Origin: a virus
DNA length: 64,000 nt
IMG/VR virus record: IMGVR_UViG_3300037010_000760
Location: 1-64,000 of that record
Reading direction: 5' to 3' (one strand)
Each line of letters begins with the position of its first letter. The stretch's first letter is position 1. A program made the position numbers and the translations under genes. This document shows, in pieces, positions 53,318 to 62,975 of the stretch. The notes under the pieces are model-generated. The model made no database searches. It was not told where the DNA came from and worked only from the letters and a program-made list of their open reading frames with translations.

Positions 53318-56110
53318 ATGCCAAAATTCTATGTACCATTTGGTGTATTTCTGCTTAGTAATCCTATACGGAATTACTCTAGCAGGGTCATACCTAACTT
53401 TATCAGTAAAGTTATACCTAATCCTGATATAGTGCTACCTACTCTATCTATTAGTGATGGTGTAATTAGTACAGTAGTCACGTCAATAACACTGTCCATA
53501 AGCAATGGTGTTATTACCACTAGCTCACCTATTGTCACAGATGTTGGGTACATAGCAACATTCATTGATGGGCTTACACCAATAACTAAGTATGCCTTTG
53601 TCGATACAGAAGTAAGTGCCACAAATACTGTGTCATTCAAACTTGTGGCCACAAGTGCTTCGACATATTCTATATTGCCTAATTCGATTGGCCCGTTCCA
53701 TATCACTTATGGCACTCCTCCAGATGGGCTTGTAGTGGCCCCCAGACAGCTTACCCTAGGAGCATCTTTACAGGTGAATGTGTCACTCTCTTCTTTGGTT
53801 CCAGTAGCTGCAAATAGTGTTTTGACCTTTACCCCAGATGTAGGTAATCCAGTCTCTATCACGTTAACTGGTAATGTGCTAACCGAGCTACCTATAGTAC
53901 CATTACCTAGAATAACTGCATTAGGTAATCAATTTATAAGGTCAGGAGTCCCATTTAGACTTAAAGGTGTTAATTGGTATGGTGCAGAAACTAGCTCCTA
54001 CGTACCTCACGGCATGTGGGTTAAAAGTTATAAAGCCATCATAAAAGATATTGCTGATATGGGATTTAACTGCATCCGATTACCATTCGGTACAGATGGC
54101 TATTCAAATCCAAATTTAATATCTCCAGATCAAGGAGCTATGGGTAACTCTGGAAGCCCAAATTCATATATTAATCCTGATTTGGTTGGATTAACTGTAT
54201 ACGAGGTTCTTGATAAGATTATCAATGCCTGTACTAGAAATGGTATATATGTTCTGCTAGACAACCATAGAAATACGCTATCTGGGCAAGATGGTACTCC
54301 TATACCGACAGGTGGGACAGTACAGCATTGGCATGATGTTTGGTCACTGATGGCAACTAGATACGCCAATAATACTACTGTAGTTGGTTCCGATCTATTT
54401 AATGAGCCTTATGCCTTACTATGGGCAGATTGGAAAGAACTAGCTCAAAATTGTGGAAACTACATTCATACCATTGCGCCAGACTGGCTCATTTTTGTTG
54501 AGGGGACGAGTGGTACAGAGAGTGGATACCCATTCTGGTGGGGTGGTAACTTAGAATATGTCTCCACTAATCCTATAGTTTTAGCCGCACCTAATAAATT
54601 GGTATATTCTCCGCATGAATATGGGCAATCTGTATATTTACAGAGTTGGTTAGCCTACTCAGGAAACACTCCAGCTAATTGGCCAAATAATCTTAACCAA
54701 CTTAGAACAAATCACTGGGCATTCATATTTGAGCAAAACATTGCTCCAGTATTTGTTGGAGAATTTGGTGGATTTTTTGGTTACGATATGGATGGGAATC
54801 TCACTAAACCAAATGGGCCTGAAGAGATAGCATGGTTAAATAATCTTATTGCACACATGAATGGTGATTTCAATAATGATGGTGTAAGTGAGTTGATCGG
54901 CGCTAATAAGGGTGTTTCTTTTGCTTATTGGTCATTAAATCATGATAGCTCAGATACTGGTGGTCTGTATACGGCTCAACCAAATAACGCTGGTTGGATT
55001 AACTGGCAGACAAATAAGTTAGCTTTGTTGTCTAATCTATTATCTGGTGCTATCGTACCAAAAGGTTGGGGTAATAGAGTTGTATATGGTTATTATCCTA
55101 CATGGGATAATAATGACTATACTTCAGCCACTGTTCAATCTGGACTCACCCACACTATAATGTCTTTTGTTCAACCAGACTTCACATGGTCAGGCTCAAC
55201 AACATCATGGGAGGGTACGGGATTAGATTTTGGAGTATCTAATACTCCAGCAATTATCAAATCAAGACTTACTACCATACAGGCTAGGGGCATAAAAGTG
55301 TTCATGTCTATTGGCGGCTCCTCATACTACAATTGGTCAGGTCTTGCAGCAGAATCTGGGCTTACTTCAGGAACTCCTATCAAAAATGCTTTATTGGCGT
55401 TCTATAACTACATGGGCTTTGATGGTATAGATATTGATTATGAGATTAATATTGATGATGGTAACAGAACAACTATACTTGCCCAGTATGCTAAATCAAT
55501 ACAAGCATTACGTGAGGTTGTAGATGCGGCTACTATACCCGGAAAGCTATGCTTAACTACTGTATCAGTTGGTGCTGACTACACTGCTTATACTGTTCCG
55601 GCAGGTTCTACTTTACCCCAAGGAAACAGTTGGTTTGGTGGTAATGCTGGCTCTGAAAGGATAACATTTGCTCTATCTGCTATAGGTGCTTACTCAAGCA
55701 AGAAAATAAAAGATTTGGTAGATATGATTACGATAATGTCATATGACATTGGGCCTGAAAAGTATGATCCTATAGTGGCATATGAGGATTTCAGGAGTAT
55801 ATGCCTTCCTACTACATCTGTTAGTATTGGTATACGTATTTCAGGTAGCAGTGCTCCACTATACAAGGACTATATGGTCTTATCCTCAGACTGTGTAAAC
55901 TCAGCTACCATTGTTGATACAGATCAGTATAGTAGAATTGTTAATCAACCAAACTCTGTTGAGAGAGTTGCTAAGTATCTAATGGCTAATTCTGGAAACG
56001 CTAATGACGGTATTATGTTATGGCAGGCCAGAGAAAACGCATCACGTCAGTTGTCTGGTAAGACTACTGCTACAGCAGACTCAACAATAGCTTATATAAA
56101 CACCCTTTAA
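53318..56110 (+). CDS. Tail glycosidase: GH5 cellulase fused to GH18 chitinase-like domain
   Basis: 930 residues. An N-terminal beta-rich tail-binding part (~1-200) is followed by GH5: FRLKGVNWYGAE near 215, acid/base E363 in FNEPY, nucleophile E482 in VGEFGG. From ~583 comes GH18: VVYGYYPTW, GVKVFMSIGG-like strand, and the DxxDxDxE motif DGIDIDYE (D702, D705, D707, E709), then WQARENAS near the end. GH5 suggests endo-beta-1,4-glucanase or mannanase; GH18 suggests chitinase or endo-GlcNAcase. It probably clears a host surface or biofilm polysaccharide. Fused GH5-GH18 in a phage tail is unusual. Confidence 0.9.
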   Translation: MPKFYVPFGVFLLSNPIRNYSSRVIPNFISKVIPNPDIVLPTLSISDGVISTVVTSITLSISNGVITTSSPIVTDVGYIATFIDGLTPITKYAFVDTEVSATNTVSFKLVATSASTYSILPNSIGPFHITYGTPPDGLVVAPRQLTLGASLQVNVSLSSLVPVAANSVLTFTPDVGNPVSITLTGNVLTELPIVPLPRITALGNQFIRSGVPFRLKGVNWYGAETSSYVPHGMWVKSYKAIIKDIADMGFNCIRLPFGTDGYSNPNLISPDQGAMGNSGSPNSYINPDLVGLTVYEVLDKIINACTRNGIYVLLDNHRNTLSGQDGTPIPTGGTVQHWHDVWSLMATRYANNTTVVGSDLFNEPYALLWADWKELAQNCGNYIHTIAPDWLIFVEGTSGTESGYPFWWGGNLEYVSTNPIVLAAPNKLVYSPHEYGQSVYLQSWLAYSGNTPANWPNNLNQLRTNHWAFIFEQNIAPVFVGEFGGFFGYDMDGNLTKPNGPEEIAWLNNLIAHMNGDFNNDGVSELIGANKGVSFAYWSLNHDSSDTGGLYTAQPNNAGWINWQTNKLALLSNLLSGAIVPKGWGNRVVYGYYPTWDNNDYTSATVQSGLTHTIMSFVQPDFTWSGSTTSWEGTGLDFGVSNTPAIIKSRLTTIQARGIKVFMSIGGSSYYNWSGLAAESGLTSGTPIKNALLAFYNYMGFDGIDIDYEINIDDGNRTTILAQYAKSIQALREVVDAATIPGKLCLTTVSVGADYTAYTVPAGSTLPQGNSWFGGNAGSERITFALSAIGAYSSKKIKDLVDMITIMSYDIGPEKYDPIVAYEDFRSICLPTTSVSIGIRISGSSAPLYKDYMVLSSDCVNSATIVDTDQYSRIVNQPNSVERVAKYLMANSGNANDGIMLWQARENASRQLSGKTTATADSTIAYINTL

Positions 56111-56120
56111 GGCATATACC

Positions 56121-58661
56121 ATGGCACGAAATGCAAGACTTACTGTTACCTTGAGTGCAGCAAGCACGTCTGTAGTTACTGTTAACTATGCCACTGTGGA
56201 TGGCACAGCAGTATCTCCATCTGATTATACCCATGTTAGTGGTACTTTAACTTTTGCTCCGGGGCAGGTTACCAAGTATATTGATGTAGCTATTCGAGAT
56301 GATCTTCTTGGTTCAGCATCTGAACAATTCTCGGTGGTGCTCTCTTCCCCAACTGGAGCAACTATCCTTGATAACACAGGCGATGTTGTTCTTGGTTCTG
56401 GTGTTGGGGAAATACCCGAGTATTACAGAAGATTTAATTGGGTATACGATAAAGTTCACAATACATCTATTGGCTACTTTGGCCCACAAACGGGGCCAAA
56501 TGCTTTCTCTGTACCTAGACATATACCCGAAGTAGACAGTCGAATCATTAATGAGGCACCTGACTATGGTGGAGAGACTGTATCCGAAACTGCATCTTTC
56601 TGGGTTGGCCTAGAGGCATGGAAAGGTTTAGTATCTGGTGACTGGTCAGGCTATAACACATGTGCCAATAATATAGAAAAATTCTATATACCTAATAATG
56701 CTAATCAGCCTGTTGGTGCATATACAGCAAGCAGACCTGCTGATTATGTTCCAGAAGGTAACTTAGTTAGCGATTACCCTAGACTAGCTAACTTAGCTGC
56801 CCCTATTGGTGCAGACCCGTTGTATGACGAGCTTCTATCCACTTATAGTACGAAAAACATCTATTTAATGCATTGGATTATCGATGTTGAAGGTGCTTAT
56901 GGGTTTAAGAATGCTGAATTAGGTGCTTCCCAACTCTCATTTATGAATACATACCAACGTGGTATGCAGGAATCAAGTTATGAGACTATTCCACAAGGAG
57001 CTTGGAATAATTGGCAGAATGGTGGTCGAGCTGGCTCTGGCGGCTATGACCCATTATTTAATCAAGGTCTTCCAGATTATCCTGCTGCACCGTATGCCTA
57101 TTCAAAAAAATGGTCATATACTAATGCACCAGATGCAGAGATGCGAGCTATTCAGTGGGCATTTCATGCTAAGAAATTTGCTACAGAACAAAACAAACTA
57201 TCTTCTATTTCCTCCTCCCAAGAAAAGTATATAAAGATGGGAGACTATGCCCGATATAATTTGTTTGATAAGTATTTCCGCAAAATTGGTGATAATCAAG
57301 TTGCAGGTTCTGGTTACAACTCGTGTCATTATTTGATTAACTGGTACGCTTCTTGGGGTGGTGAAATACCTACAAGTGGTTTAGGAAGTTGGTCATATCG
57401 AATTGGCTGTGGAGAGTCTCATCAAGGCTACCAGGCACTGATTTCTGCATATGCAATGGCTACTGGAGGTGGTGGTATGACTCCTATGTCTCCCAGTGCC
57501 GGGGACATATGGTTGGGTTCGGTATATCGACAAATTGAAATGATTCGTTGGCTTCAATCACCAGAAGGCCCAATAGCTAGTGGAGTCACAAATTCTTATG
57601 CTGGAGATTATAGAATTCCTGATGGAAATAGAAATGTTTCCAAATTCTATGGAATGTCCTATGTCTACTCTCCAGTTTGGCACGACCCACCATCAAATAA
57701 CTGGGTTGGCTTCCAATACTGGGGACAAGGTAGAACTGCTGATCTATTCTTGGAGGTGAGTGATAAAACTACTCCACTAGCTACAGCCATAAGACCAAAT
57801 CTTGAGATAATTCTTGATAGACTAGTTTCTTGGGCAATTAGAGAAACTAGCATACTCACTGCTAGTGATGTGAAAGTATCTTTTAAAGTGCCTGCTACTA
57901 TATCGTGGATAGTTGATAACACGAAAGCAGAGTGGGCTGCTGAAATAGCTGCTGGTCAAGGTATCCCAACAACAAACAATTTTGAAGGAAGCAAAGAATG
58001 GTTACCTACTCTTAACTGGGATGGTAAAGGTGACTATGCTGCTTTCTGGAATGCAAGTACAGTTCCAAATCCACATTTACACTGCCAAATGGCCCCTGAA
58101 AATGAGGGCGGACATGGACAAGATGTAGGGGTGGCTGCAAGTATGGCCTATCTACTGATAGCCTATGCGAAAGCTAAAAAGAACATGGGTAAGTTCAATA
58201 CTACTGTATCTATTGTTGTTGGTTCAACTACTTATGAACATACAGCAGAAAGAGCGTTTCTATTAGCTAAGGATTTGCTTGATATTATATGGAATCATTT
58301 TAGATCACCATCTATAGGAACAGATATTGAATCTAGTTATGGTATTGGTTTATCTGAACCACGTAGTGATTACGCTAGAATGACTGACACTGTTTATGTG
58401 CCTACAACTCCTGTGGCATACACTGGGGCTATGCCAAATGGTGATGTTATAAATTCATCATCCACATTCATATCCATAAGATCATTTTTGAAAGATGATA
58501 AAAAATGGGCAGAGTGCCTTGCATATGCCAATGCAATGAAGGCTAACCCTAATCAGACTGCCGTACCTCCACCAAATATGCTGTATCATCGCTTTTGGGC
58601 GCAAGTCGAATTTGCTATGTCGTGTGCGGCTCTGCAATATAATTTTTCAGAACTACTTTAA
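56121..58661 (+). CDS. Tail glycosidase: Calx-beta domain plus GH48 exo-cellulase
   Basis: 846 residues. Residues ~5-95 form a Calx-beta domain (ATVDGTAVSPSDYTHVSGTL). Residues ~100-846 match glycoside hydrolase family 48: RFNWVYDKVHN, EAPDYGGETVSETASFW with acid E156, MHWIIDVEGAYGF, YTNAPDAEMRAIQ with proposed base D338, and the family end YHRFWAQVEFAM. GH48 enzymes are mostly reducing-end exo-cellulases of cellulose-degrading bacteria; some relatives act on chitin. The gene sits 11 bases after the GH5-GH18 gene. Endo plus exo cellulases next to each other is the classic synergistic pair, here on a phage. No secretion signal, as expected for a tail protein. Confidence 0.9.
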   Translation: MARNARLTVTLSAASTSVVTVNYATVDGTAVSPSDYTHVSGTLTFAPGQVTKYIDVAIRDDLLGSASEQFSVVLSSPTGATILDNTGDVVLGSGVGEIPEYYRRFNWVYDKVHNTSIGYFGPQTGPNAFSVPRHIPEVDSRIINEAPDYGGETVSETASFWVGLEAWKGLVSGDWSGYNTCANNIEKFYIPNNANQPVGAYTASRPADYVPEGNLVSDYPRLANLAAPIGADPLYDELLSTYSTKNIYLMHWIIDVEGAYGFKNAELGASQLSFMNTYQRGMQESSYETIPQGAWNNWQNGGRAGSGGYDPLFNQGLPDYPAAPYAYSKKWSYTNAPDAEMRAIQWAFHAKKFATEQNKLSSISSSQEKYIKMGDYARYNLFDKYFRKIGDNQVAGSGYNSCHYLINWYASWGGEIPTSGLGSWSYRIGCGESHQGYQALISAYAMATGGGGMTPMSPSAGDIWLGSVYRQIEMIRWLQSPEGPIASGVTNSYAGDYRIPDGNRNVSKFYGMSYVYSPVWHDPPSNNWVGFQYWGQGRTADLFLEVSDKTTPLATAIRPNLEIILDRLVSWAIRETSILTASDVKVSFKVPATISWIVDNTKAEWAAEIAAGQGIPTTNNFEGSKEWLPTLNWDGKGDYAAFWNASTVPNPHLHCQMAPENEGGHGQDVGVAASMAYLLIAYAKAKKNMGKFNTTVSIVVGSTTYEHTAERAFLLAKDLLDIIWNHFRSPSIGTDIESSYGIGLSEPRSDYARMTDTVYVPTTPVAYTGAMPNGDVINSSSTFISIRSFLKDDKKWAECLAYANAMKANPNQTAVPPPNMLYHRFWAQVEFAMSCAALQYNFSELL

Positions 58662-58670
58662 GGAATTGCC

Positions 58671-59093
58671 ATGTCAGAAGTATATATAGCCCCCGAACCA
58701 ACTCAGTTATCTGTGCTGGAAAAAATTGAAGAAAACACTGCTAATCTAATATTTCCTGAATTAGTCAGTGGTAATTTACCTGTTGCCCCCAATATCAGTC
58801 GTGGTAGTGGTGTAACTGACGCGAATACGCAACGTATTGTGCTTGCTAGCGACAGCCCTAACTCCGTATCTCTAGCATCCATTGATGCCAAGTCTCCTGC
58901 ACTGGTGTCTGGTGCCTCTCCTGTTTCCATGCAAGTTCTTGGTGGCACTATTCCCGCCTATAACAACATGCTCATGTCATACACTGGCACCAACTTAACT
59001 ACCGTGCAGTACCGGCTAAACGTAGCCGTAGTAGCTACTGTGACGATGACATATGACGCATCTGGTAATATGTTAACTGCCACTCGGAGCTAA
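58671..59093 (+). CDS. Small tail/baseplate-type protein
   Basis: 140 residues. Starts with a helix (PTQLSVLEKIEENTANL), then a linker with VSGNLPVAPNISRGSGVTDANTQ and beta-strands (YRLNVAVVATVTMTYDASGN). The GVTDANTQRIVLASD motif is seen in phage tail fibre connector proteins. It lies between the GH48 enzyme and the fibre, so it probably attaches one of them. Function inferred. Confidence 0.6.
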   Translation: MSEVYIAPEPTQLSVLEKIEENTANLIFPELVSGNLPVAPNISRGSGVTDANTQRIVLASDSPNSVSLASIDAKSPALVSGASPVSMQVLGGTIPAYNNMLMSYTGTNLTTVQYRLNVAVVATVTMTYDASGNMLTATRS

Positions 59094-59095
59094 TC

Positions 59096-60760
59096 ATGGC
59101 CTATAAATTTAACCCATTCATAGGTAACTTCGCTGATGCCTTTGCTATGACAAGTGCTCAACAAGCAGTAGGAGCCTTACAGCCTGTAGCTGCCACGTCT
59201 AATGGTAGTATAGTGCTGCCAGACGGCACCTATTTACGTAACACCGCTGTCAACTATATCGGTGTTGCTGGTACGGCTGGATTTGGCGTTGGCATTTGCC
59301 CTGCACCTGATTCTGCTAATATGACTCCTATGTCTGGCTATGATAGTCCTACTAGCGCAAACTATGGTAACTATCAAGATGCGCGTGGGTCGGTGTGGTG
59401 CTGGATTCCAGCTTTTCGCTTTCGATTAGGTAATGCTACTGACCCTGGCTTTGCCACTTACGGAGCCAACACTATCCATATTGTTCCCATCGTGCAACAC
59501 CCAGATGAGGCTACAGCTAACTTAGATGGCTATTATCTGCACCGCGCATTTATTAATGGTGGGCAAGTGCATCGTGGACTTTTTCGTAGTAAGTATGACT
59601 GTAGTGTGCTCAATGGTGTGGCAGCAAGCCTGCCAAATGTACAGCCTATGGTGTCTGGGCCTTTAACAGGACAAGTAGGGTTTTCAGCGGTAAGTGCTGC
59701 TAATACCTACTATGGTGCAATAGATGCTGCCAAAACGATGGGCCAGAAAGTTCATGCTGAAACCGTATTTCAGGCCGACGCGCTTTGCCGACTGAGCGAA
59801 GCCCACGCCCAAGCCGCCACCAGCACCGCCTACTGTGCCTGGTATGACCCCAGTGGTGTGCGCAACTATCCCAAGGGTAATGATAACAGTGCTCTTAAAA
59901 GTGAAGCTGATGTGACCCTTAGTGGTGGTAGTGCCGTTACTTGGACTTCAGCAAGCAATACCACGTACCCAGCATTTGCTCTAGCAGGTAGTGCTAATCA
60001 ATTGTCCAAAACCACACATAACGGGCAAGTATGTGGGGTAACAGATGTAGGTGGTAACATCTACAAAGTTAATTCTGGTATGACATGTGTAGCTAGTACG
60101 GTTAATATTACTGCTACTACTCAAACAAACCCGGTACAGATTACAGCAGCAGCTCATGGCTGCACTACAGGTGATGTAGTCCAAATTACAGTCATTGTTG
60201 GCATGACTCAAATCAACGACCGACTGTTTACTGTGACCGTGACTGACGCGAACAATCTAACCTTAAATGGTGTGGATGGTAGTGCATTCACGGCATACAC
60301 ATCGGGAGGGGTACTAGCAAGGGGTCGCTTCTATGTGCTTAAGCCTAGTGTAGACATTGCCTCTGTTACCAGTGGTACGGCTCTAGCCACCGATCACTGG
60401 GGTACAATTGGCGTTGCAGCGCTATTTGATGAAGTGCAAATGCAGTTTACAACAACTTATCCTAATAATGGGACTTATCAAAGATATGGTAACGGAGCAA
60501 ATACTGTTTTTAGTCTCGCATCAGCAGCTAGTCGTATGCGTGCAATGGCGGGCATACCGGAGTCTGGTGGTGTCTCAGTATCCGGCTCAAACCTAATGGG
60601 CGGGGATTACTTTTATCAATATATAATTAACCAACTATGTGTAATCTCTAGAGGATATTGGGCTACAGGTAGTAATGCTGGTAATCGTCTTCGCCTTCTA
60701 TCTGGCGCCCGTTCCTATTCAGCCTATCACGTTGGTTTTGCTGCTTCTTGTTATCTATAA
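59096..60760 (+). CDS. Tail fibre / receptor-binding protein with C-terminal lectin-like fold
   Basis: 554 residues. The N-terminus (MAYKFNPFIGNFADA) is typical of tail fibre anchors. The middle is beta-rich, with SSxTINITATTQTNPVQI-like repeats. The C-terminus (LRLLSGARSYSAYHVGFAASCYL split across the end) resembles C-type-lectin or sulfatase-modifying-factor folds used by some phage receptor-binding proteins. There is no reverse transcriptase or template repeat in the window, so it is not shown to be a diversity-generating system. Receptor unknown. Confidence 0.65.
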   Translation: MAYKFNPFIGNFADAFAMTSAQQAVGALQPVAATSNGSIVLPDGTYLRNTAVNYIGVAGTAGFGVGICPAPDSANMTPMSGYDSPTSANYGNYQDARGSVWCWIPAFRFRLGNATDPGFATYGANTIHIVPIVQHPDEATANLDGYYLHRAFINGGQVHRGLFRSKYDCSVLNGVAASLPNVQPMVSGPLTGQVGFSAVSAANTYYGAIDAAKTMGQKVHAETVFQADALCRLSEAHAQAATSTAYCAWYDPSGVRNYPKGNDNSALKSEADVTLSGGSAVTWTSASNTTYPAFALAGSANQLSKTTHNGQVCGVTDVGGNIYKVNSGMTCVASTVNITATTQTNPVQITAAAHGCTTGDVVQITVIVGMTQINDRLFTVTVTDANNLTLNGVDGSAFTAYTSGGVLARGRFYVLKPSVDIASVTSGTALATDHWGTIGVAALFDEVQMQFTTTYPNNGTYQRYGNGANTVFSLASAASRMRAMAGIPESGGVSVSGSNLMGGDYFYQYIINQLCVISRGYWATGSNAGNRLRLLSGARSYSAYHVGFAASCYL

Positions 60761-60838
60761 TCACTAAGTAGTAGCAATTAAGACTGTATTCGGTATATTG
60801 CCTACCTATAACCTCTATTGATTTACTTGGAAAAAATT

Positions 60839-61294
60839 ATGACAGTCTCTATACTGAGCTATCTTAAAGTTTACACTCCTTATGCTATTATTCAGGCTAC
60901 TATACCTAACTCTAGTATGGTAGACGATGAGCTACACTGTACTGAACTCTGCACTTTAGATAATGTCACGTATTTATCGGTGCCAGATGGTGTGACGTTA
61001 CTGGAACAGCCTGACGAAATTGAACTTAAACCTGTCATATTGTCACCTGAATTACGTGAGCAAATCAAAGCTGCTAGTCCGCATATCCAGTTAATTTCAG
61101 AACTTATGATTCAGAAAATACGAGACCGATATAGCATTGATGATGAGATGTTTTTCTCCCGAATCGGGGTGGGTGCCGCTACTGGCATGTACACTCCTAC
61201 TGCAAGTGAGATGGCTGATATGCAAGCATTCGGTGAGTTTATTGAGAGCGTGCGACAGTGGGGAAGAGGTGAGAGAGCAAAGCTAGGGTTGTAA
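60839..61294 (+). CDS. Tail fibre assembly-type protein
   Basis: 151 residues from ATG 60839 with GGA upstream; the frame also opens with a TTG at 60818. C-terminal helical segments (QIKAASPHIQLISELMIQKI, EIDDEMFFSRIGVG-like) resemble phage tail fibre chaperones, which usually follow the fibre gene. Function inferred from position and helix content. Confidence 0.55.
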   Translation: MTVSILSYLKVYTPYAIIQATIPNSSMVDDELHCTELCTLDNVTYLSVPDGVTLLEQPDEIELKPVILSPELREQIKAASPHIQLISELMIQKIRDRYSIDDEMFFSRIGVGAATGMYTPTASEMADMQAFGEFIESVRQWGRGERAKLGL

Positions 61295-61328
61295 GCTATA
61301 TCTAACTATATATTCACCAACATAACAG

Positions 61329-61343
61329 TAAAGTATATACTAT
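61329..61343 (+). promoter_or_regulatory. Late promoter-like motif before lysis cassette
   Basis: TAAAGTATATACTAT, identical to 48284..48298, ends one base before ATG 61345. If it is a promoter, the transcript would begin within or after the start codon region, so the gene may also be read from upstream; the next genes form the lysis cassette. Confidence 0.5.
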
Positions 61344-61344
61344 C

Positions 61345-61761
61345 ATGAGACTTGCTTTCTATAAATCCCCCGGAACTTGGTGGGATAAATGCATTCGTGT
61401 TGTCACAAAAAGTCATTACAGCCATGTAGAGTTAGTAGATGACATTGCCTGCTGGTCATCTAGTGTTCGTGATGGTGGAGTACGTTTAAAGTATATAGAC
61501 TTTAATCAACCAGACACATGGGACTTTGTGCTGCTGCCTACCACAGTTGATAGAAACGCAGCACTGGCGTGGTTTGTTAGCCATAAGGGACAATCTTATG
61601 ACTGGCTAGGGGTAATCAGATTTATCATACCATTTATTCCACAGAGTGAGACTAAATGGTTTTGTAGTGAAGCTGTGGCAGCGTCACTAGGTTTGGATAG
61701 CCCAGAATCTTTTAGTCCTCAAGGACTTTACGATAAATTCAAGTCCATGGGGGCTGTATGA
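61345..61761 (+). CDS. Permuted papain-like (YiiX/NlpC-related) hydrolase
   Basis: 138 residues. H27 in SHYSHVEL comes before C108 in WFCSEAVA, the order expected of circularly permuted papain-like enzymes (YiiX/YaeF group). Family members cut amide or lipid-linked bonds. In this position, at the head of the lysis genes, it may cut peptidoglycan cross-links or host lipoproteins. The stop overlaps the next gene start as ATGA. Family call moderate; substrate unknown. Confidence 0.7.
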   Translation: MRLAFYKSPGTWWDKCIRVVTKSHYSHVELVDDIACWSSSVRDGGVRLKYIDFNQPDTWDFVLLPTTVDRNAALAWFVSHKGQSYDWLGVIRFIIPFIPQSETKWFCSEAVAASLGLDSPESFSPQGLYDKFKSMGAV

Positions 61762-62063
61762 GTATAGAGAACCAAGATTGGAATGGTCAAGATAGACGTG
61801 AACCGGCACATAGAGGAGTGAAATTTGATGCAACTATCAATTTGGGCCATATACTAACGTTTTTAGGCTTTATTTTGGCTGGATTTACTGCTTGGACAAC
61901 TCTAGACAAGCGAGTGACAGTCATTGAAGAACGAGCAGTATTGCAAAATGTCATTGATAAGAATCAAGATTCAACTCTCACCAATAACTTGGTATCAATC
62001 AAGGAAAGTCTGGGAGAGATTAAAGTACAAGTTAATCGACTGAATGATCGAGTAGGAAGATAA
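61758..62063 (+). CDS. Small membrane protein with coiled coil (holin or antiholin-like)
   Basis: 101 residues. One clear membrane span (HILTFLGFILAGFTAWTTL, ~residues 30-48) between a charged N-terminal tail and a coiled-coil C-terminus (VTVIEERAVLQNVIDKNQDS, VSIKESLGEIKVQVNRL). The topology fits phage small lysis proteins (second holin or antiholin). It directly precedes the holin gene. Confidence 0.65.
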   Translation: MSIENQDWNGQDRREPAHRGVKFDATINLGHILTFLGFILAGFTAWTTLDKRVTVIEERAVLQNVIDKNQDSTLTNNLVSIKESLGEIKVQVNRLNDRVGR

Positions 62064-62066
62064 GCT

Positions 62067-62270
62067 ATGAAACTCAAAGATGACTGGCGTATGGTTCTAA
62101 GTAAAGCATGGAGCGTGCGTTTTATAGCTCTAGCTGGCTTGTTCAGTGGTGCAGAAACTGCACTTCCCTCTCTATCTGATAGTCTGCCACCCCATACCTT
62201 TGCTGCATTAACAGCCATTGCTACGGCTGGGGCTTTCATTTCACGGCTAATCGTACAAAAGGATATGTAA
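62067..62270 (+). CDS. Holin
   Basis: 67 residues with a charged start, two hydrophobic parts (RFIALAGLFSGAETALPSL and HTFAALTAIATAGAFISRLI) and a short tail. The motif GLFSGAETALPSLSD followed by PPHTFAALTAIATAGAF is characteristic of a phage holin family. Its stop overlaps the endolysin start as TAATG, which fits holin-endolysin cassettes. It would form the inner membrane lesion that starts lysis. Confidence 0.8.
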   Translation: MKLKDDWRMVLSKAWSVRFIALAGLFSGAETALPSLSDSLPPHTFAALTAIATAGAFISRLIVQKDM

Positions 62271-62752
62271 TGGCTTCTGATGCACAAAAGAGAAAAGCTG
62301 CTGCACTTGCCATTGCTACAGCCTTGGCTATTCCAATGGAAGGTATACGCCAAATTGCTTACTATGACCCAGCCGGAATCCTCACTGTATGTGATGGGTC
62401 AACAACTGGCGTAGAAAAAGGAAAAATATATTCTCTAGCTGAGTGTCGGCAGCGACTTAATGACGACATGCTGGCTGCAATAAACACTGTTGACCGTTGT
62501 GTACCCGGCCTGCCGCCTCACATGCTAGCTGCATGGGGTGATGCTGTGTATAACCTTGGCCCAGCTATCGTCTGCAATAAGACTCGTAGCACTGCTGCCC
62601 GGTTACTAACATCTGGTCAACGCCTTGCTGCATGTGACCAACTTCCACGCTGGGACAAGGCTCGTATCGCCGGAGTACAAATCTCACTACCTGGGTTAAC
62701 AAAGCGTCGCTTAAAAGAACAGTCTCTTTGTAAAACTGGAGAATTAACATGA
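62270..62752 (+). CDS. SAR endolysin (GH24 lysozyme)
   Basis: 160 residues. Catalytic E24, D33 and T39 are spaced as in T4 lysozyme (E11, D20, T26). The N-terminus (residues 10-23, AAALAIATALAI) is a weakly hydrophobic signal-arrest-release anchor, so export uses the host Sec system and activation needs release from the membrane. Cys residues (C41, C57, C77, C92, C111, C155 region) may form disulphides that regulate activity. Clear family match. Confidence 0.87.
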   Translation: MASDAQKRKAAALAIATALAIPMEGIRQIAYYDPAGILTVCDGSTTGVEKGKIYSLAECRQRLNDDMLAAINTVDRCVPGLPPHMLAAWGDAVYNLGPAIVCNKTRSTAARLLTSGQRLAACDQLPRWDKARIAGVQISLPGLTKRRLKEQSLCKTGELT

Positions 62753-62943
62753 ATGATGCACGTAGTGACTGGTTACATGCCCGTGCTGATGAATCCCGAG
62801 AGATGGTTAAGCAAGTGGCAGGACGTTATAGAATTCCAAAAAAAGTTATCCTAGCCTCTGATCTAGCTGAACTAGATCATGAGTCGGATGATATTGTGTC
62901 TGATGACAATGATATGCCAGTATGGACAGGAGTAATGCGTTGA
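62749..62943 (+). CDS. Hypothetical protein in lysis cassette
   Basis: 64 residues; the start overlaps the endolysin stop as ATGA. Basic first half (HARADESREMVKQVAGRYRI) and acidic second half (DLAELDHESDDIVSDDND). No known motif; probably a small regulatory or assembly protein. Confidence 0.5.
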   Translation: MNDARSDWLHARADESREMVKQVAGRYRIPKKVILASDLAELDHESDDIVSDDNDMPVWTGVMR

Positions 62944-62975
62944 TTCGTACACATGGCCATTTTTGAAAGACTGAA

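Noticed and set aside
59096-60760. Diversity-generating retroelement target at the fibre C-terminus
   Set aside because: The lectin-like end fits such a target, but there is no reverse transcriptase, template repeat or adenine-specific variation in the window.
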